40,094 nucleotides of DNA, from contig NZ_JABVBB010000031.1 in assembly GCF_013346665.1 (NCBI RefSeq), positions 1 to 40,094 on the forward strand, written 5' to 3'. Within the stretch, counting starts at the first letter, position 1. Every line of letters starts with the position of its first letter. This DNA is from Sulfitobacter maritimus (lineage in GTDB: Bacteria > Pseudomonadota > Alphaproteobacteria > Rhodobacterales > Rhodobacteraceae). The position numbers and the translations under genes were made by a program. The notes below the pieces were generated by a model, which made no database searches, was not told where the DNA came from, and worked only from the letters and a program-made list of their open reading frames with translations. Shown one piece after another: positions 10,032 through 18,183 of this stretch.

Positions 10032-10197
10032 GCTTGTCTCCGTTGCTGTCTAGGGCCGCTGGGGCCTTGTTCTTGTCCGTTAATTCCCGGCTCACGCTAG
10101 GCTTAGGACATATTTCTACAAGGGAAAAGTTCACTCCGCGGATTTTGATCAAAAGATTGCGACCATAGGTCACACAGCGGGCGTCGCGCGGGTCGGC

Positions 10198-11334
10198 TCA
10201 GGTCATGGGGGGGAAGCGGATATCGACGGACAGGCCATCGTCACTTCGCACCGAGAGCGTCGCTTCGTGTTGAAAGGTTAGCGTGCGGATCATCCGCCAG
10301 CCCAGCGAATTTGACCGTTCAGGCCGGGGCGCGTCTTCGGGCAGGCCAACACCGTCATCAAAGACCCGCAGCGTCAGGCCATCGTCGTCCTCGCGTTTGA
10401 CCGCAATCGTAATCAGCCCCCGCTCGCGCCCGACAAAGGCGTGTTTGTAGGCGTTTGTGATGAGTTCACCGACGATCAGCCCAATATCCACGGCCAGTTT
10501 GTTGTCGAGCAGCAGGGGCGGGCAGTTGAGTTTGATCCCAACAGTCTGATCGCCGCCGGTAAAGGCCCGTTCGGCATTCTTGGCGACTTCGTCGAGCATA
10601 TCGGCAAGGTCGAGGTCGGTGGTGGCGGTTGAGCGTTGCATCAGTTCATGCGCCTTGGACAGGGACCCCACCCGCGTTTCCAACTCCCGCAACACCTGCC
10701 GGGTCTCTTCGGCTTTAGCTTGGGACTTGCTCATCCGGATTAGGGCCACGATCAGTGCCAGATTGTTGCCGGTGCGGTGATGCAATTCCTGCATGAGCAG
10801 ATCACGGTCGGCAATGCTTTCGCTTAGCTCTCGGTTTTGTTCGGTGAGCGCGGCTGTGGGGTCTTTGGCGCTATAGCTGTCGAGTGCTTGTTGTGCCTTA
10901 GCCTTGATCTCTGCCGCGTCGGACTGACAGTCGGGCAGCAAAAACTCGGCGTGAACGCGGGTGCCCTCTGGGCCAGTGTCCACATCAAAACGCGCCGCGA
11001 TTCGCTGCACGCCGCGCAGGCCCAGCCCCATGCCACTGGTCGAAACGATGTCACGCGTGGGGTCGAGCTTTTCTTTCTCGATGCCACGGCCCTGATCGAT
11101 CACCGTCAGCCCCAAAGCCAGCTTGCCATCCACCTCGGTCAAAGAGAAACGCGCACGCCCTTTTTGACCGTGTTCAATCGCATTGCGCGCCAGTTCGACG
11201 GCGGCGGTCACCGTCCGTGTGCGCTCGAAGGAGGCAAAGCCCATCGCCGTGGTCAAGGTCAGCGCGATCTGCCGCAGGGTCGCAATATCCCCGCCTTTTT
11301 CAAGGTTCACAGATGTCAGATGGGTCGGTTTCAT
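10198..11334 (-). CDS. Histidine kinase of the HWE/HisKA_2 type with N-terminal RsbT-like ATPase domain
   Basis: 378 residues. Residues 1-135 form a complete RsbW/RsbT-like Bergerat ATPase fold (N box ELARNAIEHG, D80QGRGI, GMGLGLRGVQRIA). Then comes a coiled linker and the phospho-acceptor region with the double His of HisKA_2 kinases at H185/H186 (MQELHHRTGNNLALIVALI). The C-terminal third is a second Bergerat domain (ELITNAYKHAF, FDDGVGLP, SLGWRMIRTL). There is no membrane segment, so it is a cytoplasmic kinase. Its start overlaps the upstream RsbT-phosphatase gene by four bases, making it the last gene of the stressosome operon. The architecture suggests that stressosome output enters a two-component relay here; the cognate response regulator is not in the window. 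Confidence 0.88.
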   Translation of the reverse strand: MKPTHLTSVNLEKGGDIATLRQIALTLTTAMGFASFERTRTVTAAVELARNAIEHGQKGRARFSLTEVDGKLALGLTVIDQGRGIEKEKLDPTRDIVSTSGMGLGLRGVQRIAARFDVDTGPEGTRVHAEFLLPDCQSDAAEIKAKAQQALDSYSAKDPTAALTEQNRELSESIADRDLLMQELHHRTGNNLALIVALIRMSKSQAKAEETRQVLRELETRVGSLSKAHELMQRSTATTDLDLADMLDEVAKNAERAFTGGDQTVGIKLNCPPLLLDNKLAVDIGLIVGELITNAYKHAFVGRERGLITIAVKREDDDGLTLRVFDDGVGLPEDAPRPERSNSLGWRMIRTLTFQHEATLSVRSDDGLSVDIRFPPMT

Positions 11335-12347
11335 CGCACTGCCTCCCGCGCGATTCTGAGCACAACAATCGATGCATCGTCGCGTCCGCGAAAGGCGCGG
11401 TCCAATAAAAAGCCTGCGATCAACAGGGGCGATTTATGCAGCAGACCTTGGGGCAGAAACCCGTCGCGCAGCGTGCGCAGACCGTCACTGTGCAGGATCA
11501 ACAGATCGCCCGGCTCCAGATGAAAGCTTTCCTCATAGCCGCGTGTGCTGCGTGCGCCAATGCGCCCGTCGCGCACCGGCAGGCGCTTAATCTCGCCCCC
11601 GCGCACCCGAAGGGTGGCGATATTGCCAAGCGCCGCATAGCGCAGGGTCATCTGCGACGGCGCTTGTTCGATATGCGCCAGCGCCGCCACCGCGCCACGT
11701 TTGCCGACCAATTTCTCCGTGACCTCGCCCATGACTGCGCCCGGCTCGCTGTTGCTGGCGCGGCTGTGCAGCACGGTCTGCACCACCTCTTGCCCGGCTG
11801 CATCGGCCTCTGGCCCATGGCCCAGCCCGTCGCAGATCAGCACATCGGTGGCTTTCGGCGTCTGGCGCAGCAGGAAATGGTCGCCACAGACCCGCTCATT
11901 CGGGTGGCAGACCCGCAGGCCGATGGCATCCACCCCATAGGTCTGCGCAGCCGTGCCTTTGGTGAAGCTACAAACGATGGTGGTGCCGATCTCTGGCCCG
12001 GTAAAAATATCGAATGTATTCGACAGCCGCTTGATCGCGCCAAGACCGAGCCCCGCAGAATCGCCGCTGCTCACCCCGTCTTGAAACATATTGTCCAAAT
12101 CCGAGATGCCCGGCCCCCGGTCGGTAAAGACCATGACGATCTGGTCACCTTCCGGCTCAGGCAGGGCATCGATCAAAACGCGGCCTTTGCCTGCGTAGCG
12201 CAGGATATTCGTTGTGGCCTCAGTGGCGACAATGGCCAGTTCATCGACGCGCAGCTTTGGCCAGTCGTGGCGCGTGGCCAAACGTTGCGCGAAGCGGCGC
12301 ACGACGGCAACGGCGCTTTGGTCCTGAACGTCGATCCATTGTTTCAT
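11331..12347 (-). CDS. RsbT-like ATPase fused to PP2C-type phosphatase (RsbX-like)
   Basis: 338 residues. Residues 5-130 are a Bergerat-fold ATPase of the RsbT/RsbW class (EATTNILRYAGKG, FTDRGPGI, AGLGLGAIKRL). Residues 140-335 are an RsbX/SpoIIE-like PP2C phosphatase with the metal-binding acidic motifs ICDGLGHG, ILHSDGL and DDASIVVL. In Bacillus RsbX resets the stressosome by dephosphorylating RsbR and RsbS, whereas RsbT phosphorylates them; a fusion of both activities in one chain would be a self-resetting switch. The start overlaps rsbT by four bases and the stop overlaps the kinase by four bases. Domain calls are firm; the dual activity is inference. Confidence 0.88.
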   Translation of the reverse strand: MKQWIDVQDQSAVAVVRRFAQRLATRHDWPKLRVDELAIVATEATTNILRYAGKGRVLIDALPEPEGDQIVMVFTDRGPGISDLDNMFQDGVSSGDSAGLGLGAIKRLSNTFDIFTGPEIGTTIVCSFTKGTAAQTYGVDAIGLRVCHPNERVCGDHFLLRQTPKATDVLICDGLGHGPEADAAGQEVVQTVLHSRASNSEPGAVMGEVTEKLVGKRGAVAALAHIEQAPSQMTLRYAALGNIATLRVRGGEIKRLPVRDGRIGARSTRGYEESFHLEPGDLLILHSDGLRTLRDGFLPQGLLHKSPLLIAGFLLDRAFRGRDDASIVVLRIAREAVR

Positions 12348-12784
12348 AGGTTCACACTCATCAGCACACTGGTCCCCGCATTTACGGCAGTGCGAATTTC
12401 AAACCGGCCCGCTAGACGTTTCGCGCCGCCCAGACCCCGGCCCAGACCGCCGCCTGACGTATAACCGTCGCTCAGCGCCAGATCGACATCCGCAATCCCC
12501 GGCCCATTGTCCCAGCAAACCACCGTCAGCGTTTTGCGCCTGCGGTCGACATAGATGGAAAACTCGCCCCCGCCAGCATGGTTGATGGCATTTCTGACGA
12601 TTTCGCTCACCGCGGTGGCAAAACGCGTCACGCTCAGCGCCGAAGCGCCGTTTTCTTTCATATAGCGGGCCACCGCTTGGCGTGCGGTCACAGCGTCACC
12701 GCTGGTCTTCAGCCTGTGCTGAGACAGCAGAACCTGCGCGCCAAGGTCGCTTTCATCAAATTTCGCGTAGCTGGGCAAGGGCAT
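12344..12784 (-). CDS. rsbT: Stressosome serine/threonine kinase RsbT
   Basis: 146 residues, the normal length. It has the Bergerat ATPase motifs of the switch-protein kinases: N box EIVRNAINHAGGG, CWDNGPGIADVDL, and the glycine-rich lid GGGLGRGLGGAKRLAG. In the known system RsbT is held by the RsbR-RsbS stressosome, phosphorylates both STAS proteins under stress, and then leaves to activate a downstream partner. The ATG lies inside the end of rsbS (29-base overlap in another frame), and the stop overlaps the next gene by four bases, so translation is coupled along the operon. Confidence 0.93.
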   Translation of the reverse strand: MPLPSYAKFDESDLGAQVLLSQHRLKTSGDAVTARQAVARYMKENGASALSVTRFATAVSEIVRNAINHAGGGEFSIYVDRRRKTLTVVCWDNGPGIADVDLALSDGYTSGGGLGRGLGGAKRLAGRFEIRTAVNAGTSVLMSVNL

Positions 12785-13109
12785 GGGTCAGGCTAAGGGC
12801 GGTGCGTATTTCGGGAAGATACATGCCAAGCTCAACCAACGTGACAGCCACCGTGGGCCGCATGCCAACGACATAGGTCTCTGCCGCCAGCAGTTTGGAG
12901 ATGCCGGCAAGCTGAGCAATGACCCGTCCGACGAACGTGTCCACGATCTCCAGCGCGGAGATGTCGAGGATCACCCCGTCGATACGGTTCTGCGCGATTT
13001 TATTGGACAGCCGGTCCTGAAGCTCCAGAATCTCGGTGTCCGTGATGTCATCTTGGATCGAGACAAGAAGCGCATGTTCGACGAGATTAATCGACGTGAC
13101 ACCGGCCAC
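12756..13109 (-). CDS. rsbS: Stressosome STAS protein RsbS
   Basis: 117 residues, a single STAS domain (LLVSIQDDITDTEILELQ, VILDISALEIVDTFVGRVI, VVGMRPTVAVTLVELG). In Bacillus RsbS the phosphorylated residue is a Ser in the motif IDSF; here the matching residue is Thr58 in VDTF, so the phospho-acceptor appears to be threonine. RsbS forms the core of the stressosome with RsbR. The start is a GTG one base after the rsbR stop, with GAGG in the end of rsbR as ribosome site. Confidence 0.92.
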   Translation of the reverse strand: MAGVTSINLVEHALLVSIQDDITDTEILELQDRLSNKIAQNRIDGVILDISALEIVDTFVGRVIAQLAGISKLLAAETYVVGMRPTVAVTLVELGMYLPEIRTALSLTHALAQLREI

Positions 13110-13110
13110 C

Positions 13111-13989
13111 TTATTGCGCCTCGGTCTTCTTGATCACATAGCCCACGGTCAGCAATGCGTCTGACAGGGCGGTGCGGATGCTGGAGCGGGTGGAAACCGT
13201 GCCGACATCAATGCCAAGCTGCACCATGGTTTGCGCAATCATCGGGCTGATGCCGCTGATGATACATTCCGCGCCCATCAGACGCACAGCCGCTGCCGCC
13301 CGCAACAGGTGTTGCGCGACCTGCGTGTCCACGGTGCCAACGCCGGTGATGTCCATAATGACCACTTCGGCCTGCCGCTCCAGAATGGTTTGCAGCAGGT
13401 TTTCCATAACCTCTTGCGCACGGGCGGAATCGAGCGTGCCGATCAGGGGCAGGGTAAGGACACGGTCCCAAAGCTCGACCACCGGGGTCGAGAGTTCCAG
13501 CATTTCTTGGCGCTGGCGGTCTATGATCTGCTCGCGCTCATTGATGAAGATCTCGTTGGTATAGATCGCGAAAGCATCGACCAGACGGGTAACCAACATG
13601 ACATCGCGCAGCAGCATACTGTGGTCGGAGTCAGCCAGCGCTTCGAGCCGTTTGAACAGCGGGGTTTTGAGTGCCAGAACAAAGGTCGCCATCTCCGTGG
13701 GCGTAACGCCCCGGTTCACCCGCTCGCGGCTGACATCCGCCAGAACGGCGCGCAGATCGTCCCATTTGTCATCATCAAGATCGAAATCTTCACCGGCGAC
13801 GCCTTCACGAATGCCCTTGGAAAAGGCTTTGAGCAGTTCACGGTTCTGGTTCCGGCTTTCAGCATCCGAGAAGAGGTCGGACCGTTTGACGCCTTCCTTG
13901 ACCTGTGTCCCAAGCCATTCCTCAATAATTCCTTTAAAATCGGTATCAAGGACAGTCAGTATGTTGGCCGTAGCAGATTGCGGCATCAT
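13111..13989 (-). CDS. rsbR: Stressosome sensor RsbR
   Basis: 292 residues from the ATG at 13989 (ATGATG with a GGGG stretch five bases before; an upstream TTG would add 12 residues). Residues 1-165 are a helical sensor region of the RsbRD N-terminal type (non-heme globin-like fold in the family), joined by a helix (REQIIDRQRQEMLELSTPVV) to a STAS domain. The STAS half holds both landmark positions: PLIGTLDSARA and ITGVGTVDTQVAQ, which correspond to the two phosphothreonine regions of Bacillus RsbR; the first acceptor may be Ser. No redox, light or heme motif is visible, so the signal is unknown. It is the first gene of the five-gene operon rsbR-S-T-(TX)-kinase. Confidence 0.92.
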   Translation of the reverse strand: MMPQSATANILTVLDTDFKGIIEEWLGTQVKEGVKRSDLFSDAESRNQNRELLKAFSKGIREGVAGEDFDLDDDKWDDLRAVLADVSRERVNRGVTPTEMATFVLALKTPLFKRLEALADSDHSMLLRDVMLVTRLVDAFAIYTNEIFINEREQIIDRQRQEMLELSTPVVELWDRVLTLPLIGTLDSARAQEVMENLLQTILERQAEVVIMDITGVGTVDTQVAQHLLRAAAAVRLMGAECIISGISPMIAQTMVQLGIDVGTVSTRSSIRTALSDALLTVGYVIKKTEAQ

Positions 13990-14169
13990 GCACCCCAGAG
14001 TTAATTTCTTAACCTCATAGGCCAATCGCAGCAGGCAGTGTCAAGGGGAACAGCCAAATTGATCAGCGGCAATATGCCATCTATGCGGGAAAGTTCTGCG
14101 GTATCGCTCTGGCCAGACGGGGCGCATAGGCTAAGCTGCTGACAAAGATATACCGATCAGGAGGTTGAG

Positions 14170-14757
14170 ATGAAAAGATTTGCATATGCACTTGGTCTGC
14201 TCTGTGCGGGCGGGGCGGCTTGGGCCGATGTTACCGTGGGGATCACCAAGGATATGCCCAGCGTGACCGTGCCGACCGCCGAGGGCGAGGCCGAGATCAA
14301 ACGTATTCAGGACACTGACAACAAGTTGATGGGCGACTGGGCCAAAACCTCGCGTCCCTGTCCCGATTTTTGCATCCAGCCCTTCGCCGCGGCCGAAGGG
14401 GTCCGCACCATTGGTGAGTTGGAACTGATCGAGATGCTCAAAGACCCGGAAGCGGTGGTTGTGGACAGCCGCACCAGCGATTGGTTCCAAGGCGGCACCA
14501 TCCCCGGTGCGGTCAATATCCCCTATAGCTATGTGGTGGATGAGTTGGGCAAACTGGGCTGCGAGGCGGATTTTGACGGCTGGGACTGTACGGAAGCGAA
14601 GTCGGTGGCGTTGTTTTGCAACGGCATCTGGTGCGGCCAGTCGCCCACCGCGATCCGCAATATGATCTCGGCGGGCTTCCCGGCTGAGAAGATTTCCTAT
14701 TATCGCGGCGGGATGCAAGTTTGGCGGATGCTGGGCCTGACGGTGACGGGAGGGTAG
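14170..14757 (+). CDS. Secreted rhodanese-domain protein
   Basis: 195 residues with a signal peptide (MKRFAYALGLLCAGGAAWA). Residues 75-190 form a rhodanese fold (VVVDSRTSDWFQGGTIPGAVNIPY, FCNGIWCGQSPTAIRNM, YYRGGMQVWRMLGL). The active-loop Cys sits in CNGIWCGQ, so a catalytic thiol is present, and a CPDFC pair lies before the domain. Rhodaneses move sulfane sulfur or act as thiol sensors; a periplasmic place is expected from the signal peptide. The closest description I know is the CXXCW-type rhodanese seen near PQQ enzymes, but no such enzyme is here. The ribosome site GGAGGTTGAG precedes the ATG. It stands alone. Confidence 0.88.
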   Translation: MKRFAYALGLLCAGGAAWADVTVGITKDMPSVTVPTAEGEAEIKRIQDTDNKLMGDWAKTSRPCPDFCIQPFAAAEGVRTIGELELIEMLKDPEAVVVDSRTSDWFQGGTIPGAVNIPYSYVVDELGKLGCEADFDGWDCTEAKSVALFCNGIWCGQSPTAIRNMISAGFPAEKISYYRGGMQVWRMLGLTVTGG

Positions 14758-14762
14758 GGATA

Positions 14763-15810
14763 CCACGTCAGTCCGGAATCAAGCCGCAGGTGCCGGGCCG
14801 TCCGCTACGCTATAGACGTGCCGTTATATATACGCACCTCTGGTGCGACGGATAGACGATTTGGTGAGGTTGGATGCTGGTTGGCAGGTGCTCATCACGG
14901 TTGCACCATAAAATAGTTAGTGTTCCGCTAGATCGCCAACCTGCGTGTAGACGCTGGCTTTAGTGCCAGAGGGTGAGGATACCACGCCAGCCCGGAATCA
15001 AGCCGCAGGCGCCGGGCCATCGCCTGCCCGCCCCCCGGGTAGGCGATTTGGTGAGGCTGGCTACGACTTCTCGAGCGCACATCATGGTTGAGAGATAAAG
15101 TGGTCAGAACGGCTGCCTGTTCGCCGACCCGCGGGCAGGCGGTGACCCTTGTGCAAACGGCATAGATTGTCAGTGAGCCTTAAACCGCAGGCGCCGAGCC
15201 ATTGTCCGTCCGTCACATCAAAGGCGTGCGGATATATGTATGTGTACCTTTGGTCCAATGGTTAGGCGATTTGATAAGGTCGGAGGCAGGTTGGCGGGCG
15301 CGCACCATGGTTGCACAATAAAGTAGTATAGTCTTCTGCTGGATCGCGGACCTACGTGCAGACACGTCCCTAGTGGCAGAGGGTGAAGAATACCACGCCA
15401 GCCCGGAATCAAGCCGCAGGCGCCGGGCCATCGCCTGCCCGCACGGACGGGTAGGCGATTTGGTGAGGCTGGGTACGACTTTGAGAGCGCACATCATGGT
15501 TGAGAGATAAAGTAGTCAGAACGTCTGTTCTTTCGCCGACCCGCGGGCAGGCGATGGCCCTTGTGGTTGACTTCAAAGAACGCCGCCTCGCCCGAGAACG
15601 AGCCACAGGCGAGGGGCCATTGCCTGCCCGCCCGTCACGCCGAAGGCGTGCAGATATATATGCGCACCTTTGGTGCAACTGATAGGCGATTTGGTGAGGC
15701 TGGGCGCGCCTTCGCGAACGCACAGCACGGTTGAGAGATAAAGTGGTGAGAACGTCTGTTTGTTCGCCGACCTGCGGGCATGCGACGGCCCTTGCGGTTG
15801 ATGGCCAACG
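14763..15810. repeat. About five degenerate tandem repeat units of about 200 bp
   Basis: No convincing gene lies here. The same series of blocks returns five times: a CGGAATCAAGCCGCAGG-type block (anchors near 14783, 15002, 15184, 15413, 15602), a hairpin, GGCGATTTGGTGAGGCTGG, a CATGGTTGAGAGATAAAGT block (ending near 14915, 15102, 15325, 15514, 15744) and TCGCCGACCCGCGGGCAGG. Spacing alternates (about 219, 182, 229, 189), so two unit types alternate and the higher-order period is about 410 bp. The type with GCCTGCCCG...CGGGTAGGC keeps its stem in both copies while the loop changes. Short ORFs in the repeats look non-coding. Confidence 0.75.
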
Positions 15811-15840
15811 AAAAACGGCGCCAGCCCAAGGGATGACGCC
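15811..15840 (-). terminator. Terminator of the ABC transporter operon
   Basis: On the minus strand GGCGTCA and TGGCGCC form a seven-pair stem followed by GTTTTT. It lies 27 bases after the ATPase gene stop and separates the operon from the repeat tract. Confidence 0.75.
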
Positions 15841-15866
15841 GTCTCGTTACTTCCTCAACGTAGCTC

Positions 15867-16910
15867 TTACGCCGCTTCGCCGGGATGTCGTGGCACCAGC
15901 GCCCGCACCAGATCACGCATGTGCAGCACGCCAACCTGCTTACCTTCGCGCATCACGCGGTAGTTGTTGGTCGTGTCGCCCTCGGAAACCGCAATGATCG
16001 ATTCCAGCGTGTCGTCATAATCCACCTCGCCCGCAACATCAGTGGGCGGGACATCCGTCACTTCCATGACTGAGCGCACCCGCAATACCCGCGCGCGGTT
16101 AATGTCGCTGACAAAGGCCTCGATATAGGGATCATTGGGGTTCAGCAGGATATCCTGCGGCTCGCCCTGTTGAACGATAAACCCGTCTTTCAAAATCACC
16201 AGATGGTCCGCCAGTTTGAGCGCCTCATCGAGGTCATGGGTGATAAAGATCACGGTCTTGTGCAATTCGGCCTGCAACTCGATCAGCAGATCCTGCATGT
16301 CGGTCCGGATCAACGGATCAAGCGCCGAGAAAGCCTCGTCCATCAGCATGACGTCGGAGTTCGACGTCAGCGCCCGTGCGATGCCCACACGCTGCTGCAT
16401 CCCGCCCGAAAGCTGAGCGGGGAACTGCTCGCCTTGACCCTCAAGACCCACGCGGTTGAGCCATTTGGTGGCCTCGGCTGCGTATTTCTTGCGGCTCTTG
16501 CCCTCAATCTCCCAACTCAGGCCAGTGTTCTCAAGCACCGTGCGATGGGGCAAGAGGGCGAACTTCTGAAACACCATCGACATGTCATGCTTGCGCAGAT
16601 CGCGCAGGCGGCGCTCGTTGTAGTCGAGGATGTTTTCCCCGTTCACAATCACTTCACCCGCAGTGGGGTCGATCAACCGGTTGAGGTGCCGGATCAGGGT
16701 CGATTTGCCCGAGCCTGAAAGCCCCATAATCACCGTGGTCTTGCCCGCGGGCATATCGACGTTGATGTTATTGAGCCCCAGCACATGGCCGGTTTCGGCC
16801 TGAAGTTCGGTCTTGCTCATGCCACCGCGCACTTTCTCCAGCGCGCCCTGTGGGTCGTCGCCAAAGATTTTGTACAGGTTGCGGACGGAGATTCTGATGT
16901 CATCTGTCAT
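15867..16910 (-). CDS. proV: Quaternary-amine ABC transporter ATP-binding protein (ProV/ChoV-like)
   Basis: 347 residues from the ATG at 16910, whose ribosome site GAGG overlaps the permease stop eight bases before it; a GTG twelve bases earlier is less likely. Walker A is GLSGSGKST, the signature is LSGGMQQRVGIARAL, Walker B is VMLMDEAFSALDP and the switch His is in FITHDLDEAL. An N-terminal extension (residues 1-45) is typical of the glycine betaine/proline subfamily, and the C-terminal 80 residues resemble a CBS-type regulatory tail. It powers import of betaine, proline betaine, choline or TMAO; the substrate cannot be decided, so choV or tmoV are alternatives. Confidence 0.9.
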   Translation of the reverse strand: MTDDIRISVRNLYKIFGDDPQGALEKVRGGMSKTELQAETGHVLGLNNINVDMPAGKTTVIMGLSGSGKSTLIRHLNRLIDPTAGEVIVNGENILDYNERRLRDLRKHDMSMVFQKFALLPHRTVLENTGLSWEIEGKSRKKYAAEATKWLNRVGLEGQGEQFPAQLSGGMQQRVGIARALTSNSDVMLMDEAFSALDPLIRTDMQDLLIELQAELHKTVIFITHDLDEALKLADHLVILKDGFIVQQGEPQDILLNPNDPYIEAFVSDINRARVLRVRSVMEVTDVPPTDVAGEVDYDDTLESIIAVSEGDTTNNYRVMREGKQVGVLHMRDLVRALVPRHPGEAA

Positions 16911-16918
16911 GGCTGGCC

Positions 16919-17944
16919 TCACTTCTGCGACGCATTGATCCGCGCAAGCGCGGCTTTGGTGACCCGGTCAAGAATGATCGCCAACAAGACGATCCCCAGA
17001 CCCGACAGAAGACCGACGCCCAACTCAAGGCTCCGGATACCGCGCAGCACCAGCACACCCAGACCGGGGGCCGAAACGAGCGAGGCGATAACGACCATGG
17101 CAAGGCTCATCATAATGGTCTGGTTCACACCGGCCATAATGTTGGGCAGCGCCAGCGGGATCTGCACCTTGTAGAGCTTTTGACGGTTGGTCATGCCAAA
17201 GGCGTCGGCGGCCTCAATCACGTCTTGATCAACCAGACGAATGCCCAGATCGGTCAGACGCACCACTGGCACGATCGCATAAAGGATGATCGCGATGCCA
17301 TAGAGCTTGGGCTCGGTCACCGAAAAGAGGAAGATCAGCGGGATCAGATAGACAAAGGGCGGCAGGGTTTGCAGCATGTCCAGCACCGGGATCATCGTGC
17401 GTTGCACCCGGTCACTGCGCGACATGGCGATACCGATGGGCACGCCCAACAGCACACATATAAAGGCACAGACAAAGATGATCGCCAGCGTCTGCATCGT
17501 GTGTTCGTAAAAGTCGATAAAGGCGAGAAAGCCAAAGACCAGCGCGACCAGCCCCACCAGCTTGAGCGAGCGGCCCACAGCATAGGTGATCACCATAAGA
17601 AGCGGGATCATAATGAACCATGGCACGGCCTGCATGAGCCAAAGCGCGTTTTCCAATGCCCAGCTTAGGGGCTGGGTCAGCGGGTCGACCACAACCTTAA
17701 GGCTGTCTTTGATCGCAAGGAACCCTTGCTCCAACCCTTGAGTCAGATCGCGCGACTGCGGGATCGCGTCGCAACTGTCGTGCAGCGCGTCGAGCGAGGG
17801 GAAGGGCATGTCCCAAAGCGTTGTGTCGGTGTTGCCACCAGCTTGCCCCATGAGGTCGGCCATGGAACTCAGCCCACCGCCTTCGTCGTCGCCGCACCAG
17901 TCGCGCAGGCCGATCGTGTCAAAGAAATTGTCGTAAGTTGCCAT
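16919..17944 (-). CDS. proW: Quaternary-amine ABC transporter permease (ProW/ChoW-like)
   Basis: 341 residues from the ATG at 17944; the frame is open 26 codons further but that part looks non-coding. Residues 1-95 are a soluble N-terminal extension with acidic character, and residues 100-335 contain six or seven membrane segments with the binding-protein-dependent transport motif EAADAFGMTNRQKLYKVQIPL. The protein forms the inner-membrane channel for the ATPase encoded eight bases downstream. The long N-terminal stretch before the first membrane segment is shared with the ProW family. It is separated from the binding-protein gene by 239 bases that hold a terminator-like hairpin. Confidence 0.9.
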   Translation of the reverse strand: MATYDNFFDTIGLRDWCGDDEGGGLSSMADLMGQAGGNTDTTLWDMPFPSLDALHDSCDAIPQSRDLTQGLEQGFLAIKDSLKVVVDPLTQPLSWALENALWLMQAVPWFIMIPLLMVITYAVGRSLKLVGLVALVFGFLAFIDFYEHTMQTLAIIFVCAFICVLLGVPIGIAMSRSDRVQRTMIPVLDMLQTLPPFVYLIPLIFLFSVTEPKLYGIAIILYAIVPVVRLTDLGIRLVDQDVIEAADAFGMTNRQKLYKVQIPLALPNIMAGVNQTIMMSLAMVVIASLVSAPGLGVLVLRGIRSLELGVGLLSGLGIVLLAIILDRVTKAALARINASQK

Positions 17945-18133
17945 CTGTCGCTTTCCCGGCCTTAGCTGACCGTTTGTTTCTTGGGAGCGCTGTTCAACGT
18001 CGTAGGGAACAGCTTGCCCCAAAGAGGGGGGGCAAATCTACACTTATGTCCTTGCAAAGAGACTGCCGGTCCGCTGACGTCGGACGCAGTGGGTATGAAA
18101 AGACGTAAGTCTTGCCGCGGGTTTAGAAACAAA

Positions 18134-18165
18134 CGGGCGGGAACCTAACCTTAGGTCCCCGCCCG
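18134..18165 (-). terminator. Terminator/attenuator between binding-protein and permease genes
   Basis: A 15-position stem (CGGGCGGGGACCTAA with TTAGGTTCCCGCCCG on the minus strand, one mismatch, two-base loop) is followed by TTTGTTTCT. It lies 19 bases after the binding-protein stop and before the permease. Such a site usually lets the binding protein be made in excess over the membrane parts, with partial read-through into the rest of the operon. Confidence 0.82.
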
Positions 18166-18183
18166 CAAATCTGTCACGCTGTC

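Noticed and set aside
8748..10100. 450-codon ORF opposite the aldehyde dehydrogenase
   Set aside because: Shadow of a clear ALDH gene; no domain or ribosome site.
14763..15810. CRISPR array
   Set aside because: Repeats are about 200 bp, degenerate and without unique spacers of constant length; no cas gene nearby.
15213..15934. Several 60-104 codon ORFs in the repeat tract
   Set aside because: They are the same repeat read in different frames, with no ribosome sites; the frames are not kept between units.
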